A model generated the notes under the pieces. That model made no database searches. It worked only from the letters and a program-made list of their open reading frames with translations, and was not told the DNA's origin. Source: Salinilacustrithrix flava (GTDB lineage: Bacteria; Actinomycetota; Acidimicrobiia; Acidimicrobiales; Salinilacustritrichaceae). From it: a DNA stretch of 64,000 nucleotides. A program made the translations under genes and the position numbers. Positions 59,735 through 64,000 of this stretch are shown in pieces. The stretch's first letter is position 1. Each line of letters begins with the position of its first letter. The DNA lies in contig JAMYFF010000004.1 of NCBI GenBank assembly GCA_024128875.1, positions 124,001 to 188,000 of the forward strand, written 5' to 3'.

Positions 59735-60487
59735 GTGCTGTTCGAGTTCGACGACGTCGTGGTGCGCTTCGGCGAGGACGTCGCGCTCGACCACGTCACG
59801 GCCCAGGTGCCCGACGGCGGATCGGTGACCTGCCTGCTCGGGGCCTCCGGCTCCGGCAAGTCGACCCTGCTCCGGCTGTGCAACCGGCTGGAGGTCCCCA
59901 CGAGCGGGACGGTCCGGTTCCGGGGGCAGCCGCTCGACGACCTCGACCCGCTCCGGCTGCGGCGCACCGTGGGGATGGTGTTCCAGCGACCGACCCCGTT
60001 CCCCGGCACCGTCCGGGACAACCTCCTCGTCGCCGACCCCGACGCGACGGAGGACGCCATGCACACCGTCCTCGAGCAGGTGCACCTCCCGGTGAGCTTC
60101 CTCGACCGGGAGGCAGACTCGCTCTCCGGCGGTGAGCAGCAGCGTGGCTCCCTGGCCCGCACGCTCGTCACCGGTCCCGAGGTGCTGCTGATGGACGAGC
60201 CGACCTCCGCCCTCGACCCCACCTCGACCAAGGCCCTCGAGGAGCTCGGCCGCGAGCTGGCGGACAGCGGGATGCCGGTGCTGTGGGTCACCCACGACCT
60301 GGACCAGGCCGACCGGATCGGGGACCGCCGCATCGTGCTCGTCGGCGGCCGGGTGGCGGACGAGCACCAGGCCCAGCACTACCTCGACTCCGAGGACGCC
60401 TTCCACCACCACCACGGTGACGAGACCCACCAGGGCCACGACGACCCGACCGAGCACGACGAGGGAGCAGACCGTGGAGCAGGGTGA
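59735..60487 (+). CDS. fetA: FetA-like ABC transporter ATPase with histidine-rich tail
   Basis: 250 residues from GTG 59735. Walker A CLLGASGSGKSTLLRL, Q-loop VGMVFQRPTPFPGTV, signature SLSGGEQQRGSLART, Walker B VLLMDEPTSALDP and VTHDLDQA are all intact. The last ~30 residues are a His/Asp/Glu-rich tail (FHHHHGDETHQGHDDPTEHDEG), absent from FetA as I know it, that could bind metal ions. The gene overlaps the permease gene by 14 nt. With FetB-like permease it should export iron or a similar metal (from the family). Confidence 0.9.
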   Translation: MLFEFDDVVVRFGEDVALDHVTAQVPDGGSVTCLLGASGSGKSTLLRLCNRLEVPTSGTVRFRGQPLDDLDPLRLRRTVGMVFQRPTPFPGTVRDNLLVADPDATEDAMHTVLEQVHLPVSFLDREADSLSGGEQQRGSLARTLVTGPEVLLMDEPTSALDPTSTKALEELGRELADSGMPVLWVTHDLDQADRIGDRRIVLVGGRVADEHQAQHYLDSEDAFHHHHGDETHQGHDDPTEHDEGADRGAG

Positions 60488-61256
60488 CGTCGGCTGGTGG
60501 GGCCTGGCCATCTCGCTGCTGCTGGTGGCGGTGGCCATCGGCATCTCGATGTGGCGGCGGCTGGGCCTCGAGCAGTCGATGCTCGTCGCCACCGGTCGGG
60601 CGCTCGTGCAGCTCCTGGCGGTGGGCTACGTGCTCGCCATCATCATCGACCCGGACCAGCCGATCGCCTACGCGTGGGCGTGGCTGGCCTTCATGGTCCC
60701 GTTCGCGGCGTGGACCGTCTCCCGTCGGGCACCGGAGGTCCCGGGCGTCTTCGGGCTGGCGCTGGCGTCGCTCACGGCGTCGACCGTCGTGACCGCAGCG
60801 GTGATCTTCGGCCTCGGGATCTTCCCGGTCGAGGCCCGGGCCATCGTGCCCATCGGCGGGATGATGGTCGGGAATGCCATGACGTCGACGGTGCTCGCCG
60901 GCCGACGGGTCGTGGAGGAGTTCTCCGAGAAGCGCCACGACGTGGAGGCCCGCCTCGCCCTCGGCCAGCCCTGGACCGAGGCGTCCCGTCCGGGCCTGCG
61001 GAGCGCGCTGCGGTCCGCCATGACCCAGCAGATCGAGACGACCAAGGCCGTCGGGCTCGTGTTCCTGCCCGGCGCCATGACCGGCCTCATCCTCGCCGGC
61101 GTCGACCCCGTCGATGCCGTGCGGGTCCAGGCCGCGATCATGTTCCTGATCCTCGGTGCCGTGGCCATCAACGTGGTCGTGATCGGCACCGGCGTCACCC
61201 GGCGGCTCTTCACCGACGACCACCGCCTCGTCCGCATCGCCCGCACCTCCGGCTGA
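60474..61256 (+). CDS. fetB: FetB-like (UPF0014) ABC permease
   Basis: 260 residues from GTG 60474 (GGAG upstream). About six membrane helices. UPF0014/FetB motifs: GLEQSMLVATGRALVQLLAVGYVLA, ARAIVPIGGMMVGNAMTSTVLAGRRV, SALRSAMTQQIETTKAVGLVFLPGAMTGLILAGVDP and VQAAIMFLILGAVAIN. In E. coli, FetAB exports iron under oxidative stress (established for that system). Confidence 0.93.
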   Translation: MEQGDVGWWGLAISLLLVAVAIGISMWRRLGLEQSMLVATGRALVQLLAVGYVLAIIIDPDQPIAYAWAWLAFMVPFAAWTVSRRAPEVPGVFGLALASLTASTVVTAAVIFGLGIFPVEARAIVPIGGMMVGNAMTSTVLAGRRVVEEFSEKRHDVEARLALGQPWTEASRPGLRSALRSAMTQQIETTKAVGLVFLPGAMTGLILAGVDPVDAVRVQAAIMFLILGAVAINVVVIGTGVTRRLFTDDHRLVRIARTSG

Positions 61257-61284
61257 TCGCGGGGGCGCCGGTACCCTGCTGCCC

Positions 61285-62649
61285 ATGGCCCTCAGCTTCG
61301 TGATCATCGGCGGTGGCCCCGGCGGCCACACGGCGGCCAGCCACGCGGCCAAGCTCGGGGCCGACGTCACCCTCATCGAGCGGGAGATCGTCGGCGGCGC
61401 CGCCAACCTGTGGGACTGCATCCCGTCCAAGGCGATGATCGCCACCGGCTCGGCGCTGAACATGATCGACAAGTCCGAGGAGATGGGCCTCACCGACGTC
61501 AAGGCCCACCTCGACTTCGACGCCCTCCGCCAGCGGATCGTGTCCATCGAGGACCGTCTCGAGCACTCGGTCACCTCGCTGCTCCAGAGCCAGGGCGTGC
61601 GGGTCCTGCGTGGCACCGGTCGGATGGTCGGCCCCCACGAGGTCGTCGCCGACACCGCCGAGGGCGAGATCACCGTCCACGCCGACGCCGTCCTGCTGGC
61701 GACGGGCTCGCGCCCTCGCATCCCCGAGTGGGCTGCCCCGGACGGTGACCGCGTGCTCACGACGCGGGATGCCTACCCGCCCAAGGAGCTCCCCGAGCAC
61801 CTCGTCGTCATCGGTTCGGGCGTCACCGGCGTGGAGTTCGTCTCGATGTTCTCCAGCTTCGGCTGCGACGTCACCCTCATCGTCTCCCGTCAGCAGGTCC
61901 TGCCCCAGAAGGATCCCGAGGTCGCGGCGGCGCTCGAGACCCACTTCCTCGATCGGGGCGTCCGGCTCTACAAGGGCGCGCGGGCCGAGGGCATCGAGCG
62001 CACCGACGACGGTGGCGTCCGCATCCTCTGCGACGACGGCCGGGTCGCCACCGGCAGCCACGCCCTGCTCGCCATCGGTTCCATCCCCAACAGCGAGGGC
62101 CTGGGCTGCGACGCCGCCGGCGTCGAGGTCAACGCCTGGGGCTACCTCGACAACAACCACCACCTGCAGACCAACGTCCCGCACATCTACGTCGCCGGCG
62201 ACCTGTCCGGTCGCCTGCCGCTGTCGTCGGTGGCGTCGATGCAGGGCCGCAAGATCGCCGAGCACGTCATGGGCCTGCACACGCGCGAGCACCGGCACCT
62301 CGACTACGACAAGGCCGCCTCCGCCATCTTCACCGAGCCCGAGATCGCCGACGTGGGCCTGGCCGAGGCCGACGCGTTCGCCGAGGGGCGCAAGATCCGG
62401 GTGACCAAGGTGCCGTTCTCGACCACGGCCAAGGCCCTCATCAACAACGCACCCCGGGGCTTCGTCAAGATCGTCTCCGATCCGGCCACCGGCGTGGTGC
62501 TCGGCGGATCGATCGTGGGTCGCCACGCCGCCGAGCTCATCTCGGTGATCGCCCTCGCCGTCACCGCCGGCCTCAACGTCGAGGACATCGTCGACAGCCT
62601 CCTCGTCCACCCCAGCCTGTCCGAGGCCCTCGCGGAGGCCGCTGACTGA
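61285..62649 (+). CDS. LpdA-like NAD(P)H quinone/flavoprotein reductase
   Basis: 454 residues. FAD site FVIIGGGPGGHTAASHAAKLG, NAD site LVVIGSGVTGVEFVSMFSSFG, and IYVAGDLSG. The disulfide region reads GGAANLWDCIPSKAMI: only one Cys of the CxxxxC pair remains, as in mycobacterial LpdA rather than lipoamide dehydrogenase (GGTCLNVGCIPSKAL). It keeps the C-terminal VHPSLSEALAEA with the conserved His. It is therefore a NAD(P)H-dependent reductase of quinone-like acceptors, not a lipoyl enzyme (inference from family). Confidence 0.9.
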   Translation: MALSFVIIGGGPGGHTAASHAAKLGADVTLIEREIVGGAANLWDCIPSKAMIATGSALNMIDKSEEMGLTDVKAHLDFDALRQRIVSIEDRLEHSVTSLLQSQGVRVLRGTGRMVGPHEVVADTAEGEITVHADAVLLATGSRPRIPEWAAPDGDRVLTTRDAYPPKELPEHLVVIGSGVTGVEFVSMFSSFGCDVTLIVSRQQVLPQKDPEVAAALETHFLDRGVRLYKGARAEGIERTDDGGVRILCDDGRVATGSHALLAIGSIPNSEGLGCDAAGVEVNAWGYLDNNHHLQTNVPHIYVAGDLSGRLPLSSVASMQGRKIAEHVMGLHTREHRHLDYDKAASAIFTEPEIADVGLAEADAFAEGRKIRVTKVPFSTTAKALINNAPRGFVKIVSDPATGVVLGGSIVGRHAAELISVIALAVTAGLNVEDIVDSLLVHPSLSEALAEAAD

Positions 62650-63311
62650 TGCCCTACACCGAGATCACCGCCGAGCAGTTCACCGCCACCGAGGGCCTGG
62701 GCGACTGGCGGGTGGTGCTGCGCACCGCCGAGGCCCGCTTCCGGGCGCCGTCGTTCCCCGCCGCCGGCCGGCTCGTGGCGGCCATCGCCGACGCCGCCGA
62801 AGCCGCGGACCACCACCCTGACGTCTCGCTGACCTACCCCGGCGTCGTGCGGGTCGCGCTCACCACCCATGCGGTCGACGGGCTCTCCACCCACGACACC
62901 GACCTGGCCCACCACATCTCCCAGCTGGCAGCCGACGCCGGCGCCATCGCTGAGCCGATGGCGGCCCAGATCGTGGAGATCGCCATCGACACGATGGACG
63001 CCGACCGCATCAGGCCGTTCTGGGCGGCGGTGCTCGACTACCGCGAGCAGCCCGACGGCAGCCTGTCCGATCCTCGAGGGTTCGGGGCGCCGGTCTGGTT
63101 CCAGCAGATGGACGAGCCCCGCACCGAGCGCAACCGCTTCCACCTCGACGTGTCCGTGCCCCACGACCTGGCCCAGCAGCGCCTCGACGAGGCCCTGGCC
63201 GCCGGCGGAACCCTGGTCACCGACCAGCACGCCCGGGCCTTCTGGGTCCTGGCCGACGCCGAGGGCAACGAGGTCTGCATCTGCACCTGGCAGGACCGCG
63301 GCTCGGGCTGA
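62649..63311 (+). CDS. Pterin-4a-carbinolamine dehydratase fused to a VOC (glyoxalase-like) domain
   Basis: 220 residues; start shares one base with the upstream stop (TGATG). The N-terminal half (1-95) has the PCD motif ADHHPDVSLTYPGVVRVALTTH, then DTDLAHHIS. The C-terminal half (about 105-215) is a VOC-type domain: IVEIAIDTMDADRIRPFWAAVLDY, APVWFQQM, NRFHLDVSVPHD and AEGNEVCICT. PCD dehydrates the pterin intermediate of aromatic hydroxylases; the VOC half could be a hydroxylase-coupled activity or binding partner. No hydroxylase gene is adjacent. Confidence 0.88.
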   Translation: MPYTEITAEQFTATEGLGDWRVVLRTAEARFRAPSFPAAGRLVAAIADAAEAADHHPDVSLTYPGVVRVALTTHAVDGLSTHDTDLAHHISQLAADAGAIAEPMAAQIVEIAIDTMDADRIRPFWAAVLDYREQPDGSLSDPRGFGAPVWFQQMDEPRTERNRFHLDVSVPHDLAQQRLDEALAAGGTLVTDQHARAFWVLADAEGNEVCICTWQDRGSG

Positions 63312-63323
63312 GCCGCCGGTCGT

Positions 63324-64000
63324 TCAGCCGAGGCTGCTGACCGAGGTCTCCACCGCAGCGGACAGCGTCGACGTGCCGCCGACCAGGACGACTTCGCGCA
63401 GCGCCGTGCGCGTGCCGAGCCACGCCAGCGGCTCCGGCGAACCGGCGAGGTCCACGCCGTCCACCAGCAGCAGCACCGCGCCGGCGTGCGCCGCCGCCGC
63501 ACCGGCCGCGAGGGCGTCGGGGAAGGAGCGACCCGTGGCGAGCCAGACCTGGCCGTCGTCGGCACCCGCGGCCACCGCGAGATCGGCCAGCTTCGTCGAG
63601 GTGTCGTAGCGGGTGCTGCCCCAGACCCTGCGGACCGTGGCGAGCTCGGATGTGGCGGCGGCGACGGTGTCGGACACGGCGGCGGTGCCGCCGACGATGG
63701 TCACGGTCCGGGTGTCGAGCTCCAGCAGCGCGGTGGCGGTCTCGGCCGGCAGCGCGCCGGACGTGGTGAGCAGGATCGGGCGCTCCTGCAGGGCGGCGAG
63801 GCCCGAGACGGCGACCGCGTCGGGCCAGCCCCGAGCAGCAGAGGCGTTGGCGCCCTCGACCAGGTAGACGTCGGTGCCGCCCAGCTCGGCGGCGATCAGG
63901 CGGGCGGTGTCGAAGCGGTTGGTGCCGGCGATCCGCCGCACGCTGATGCCGAGCGAGCGGAGGTCGTCGGCGACGTCTGCGGACAGCGCGCCGGTTCCGC
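63324..64000 (-). CDS. Cell wall-binding repeat 2 protein, C-terminal part (5' end outside the window)
   Basis: The frame is open at the right edge; the last 225 residues are present. CW_binding_2 units have the pattern VGGT...LS, LG and RIAG..R..TA. Here GTGALSADVADDLRSLGISVRRIAGTNRFDTA, TVTIVGGTAAVSDTVAAATSELATVRRVWGSTRYDTS and EVVLVGGTSTLSAAVETSVSSLG are the visible copies, so about two and a half units. These proteins attach non-covalently to secondary cell-wall polymers. The gene ends 12 bp from the fusion gene and is convergent with it. Confidence 0.92.
   Translation of the reverse strand, partial: GTGALSADVADDLRSLGISVRRIAGTNRFDTARLIAAELGGTDVYLVEGANASAARGWPDAVAVSGLAALQERPILLTTSGALPAETATALLELDTRTVTIVGGTAAVSDTVAAATSELATVRRVWGSTRYDTSTKLADLAVAAGADDGQVWLATGRSFPDALAAGAAAAHAGAVLLLVDGVDLAGSPEPLAWLGTRTALREVVLVGGTSTLSAAVETSVSSLG

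Overview
The window is about 70% GC and codes densely on both strands, often with 1-, 4- or 8-nt start/stop overlaps. Its gene set points to an actinomycete, most likely class Acidimicrobiia (Iamia/Ilumatobacter-like; my inference). That set includes cell-wall-binding-repeat-2 and DUF4214 surface proteins, a DUF222/HNH protein, MutB/MeaB, an HD-GYP regulator and an LpdA-type flavoprotein. I found no rRNA, tRNA or CRISPR array.

Layout. 1-1047: end of a leucyl aminopeptidase, then an OmpR-like regulator with a degenerate receiver. 1521-21744: a complete 20,224-bp transposon, the main discovery here. Its ends are 25-bp inverted repeats (24/25 identical) of the TG...CA type, flanked by a perfect 5-bp duplication (CGAGG at 1516-1520 and 21745-21749). 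It splits a conserved 205-codon gene on the minus strand: codons 1-51 lie at 21745-21897 and codons 52-205 plus the stop at 1051-1515. Removing the element and one CGAGG restores the frame exactly.

The element carries a tightly overlapping operon (11849-18007): a RecB/Cas4-like PD-(D/E)XK nuclease, a DDE transposase of the TnsB/TniA type, a TnsC/TniB-like AAA+ ATPase, and three proteins without assigned roles, one with an Xre-type HTH. No TniQ or classical TnsA is visible. Cargo comprises a large lipoprotein, a type I restriction-modification system (hsdM-hsdS-hsdR), an SF2 helicase with two cysteine-motif partner proteins, and small HTH or hypothetical genes. Two copies of a palindrome (CGCGCGCA-N3-TGCGCGCG) and one 24-bp palindrome look like operators.

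21750-29000: a sirtuin, a membrane protein, a two-component locus (hybrid kinase plus HD-GYP regulator, divergent from an OmpR-type regulator) and a rhodanese-ThiF/MoeB fusion. 28949-46756: a cell-envelope block with a CAP protein, two methyltransferases, a double-domain glycosyltransferase, an M15 peptidase, glycosyltransferases, a Wzm/Wzt polysaccharide exporter, a SpoIID-like protein, a PGRP-type amidase and more glycosyltransferases. Three of these secreted proteins end in DUF4214-like repeats.

46753-64000: a coiled-coil protein, a sulfatase, a 51-residue membrane peptide, a DUF445 protein, an Nramp-like transporter, meaB-mutB, a lipoprotein, the DUF222/HNH protein, a nucleotidyltransferase, a FetAB-like ABC pair with a histidine-rich ATPase tail, an LpdA-like flavoprotein, a pterin dehydratase-VOC fusion, and the end of a cell-wall-binding protein running off the right edge. 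All names come from reading motifs in the translations; no database search was possible.
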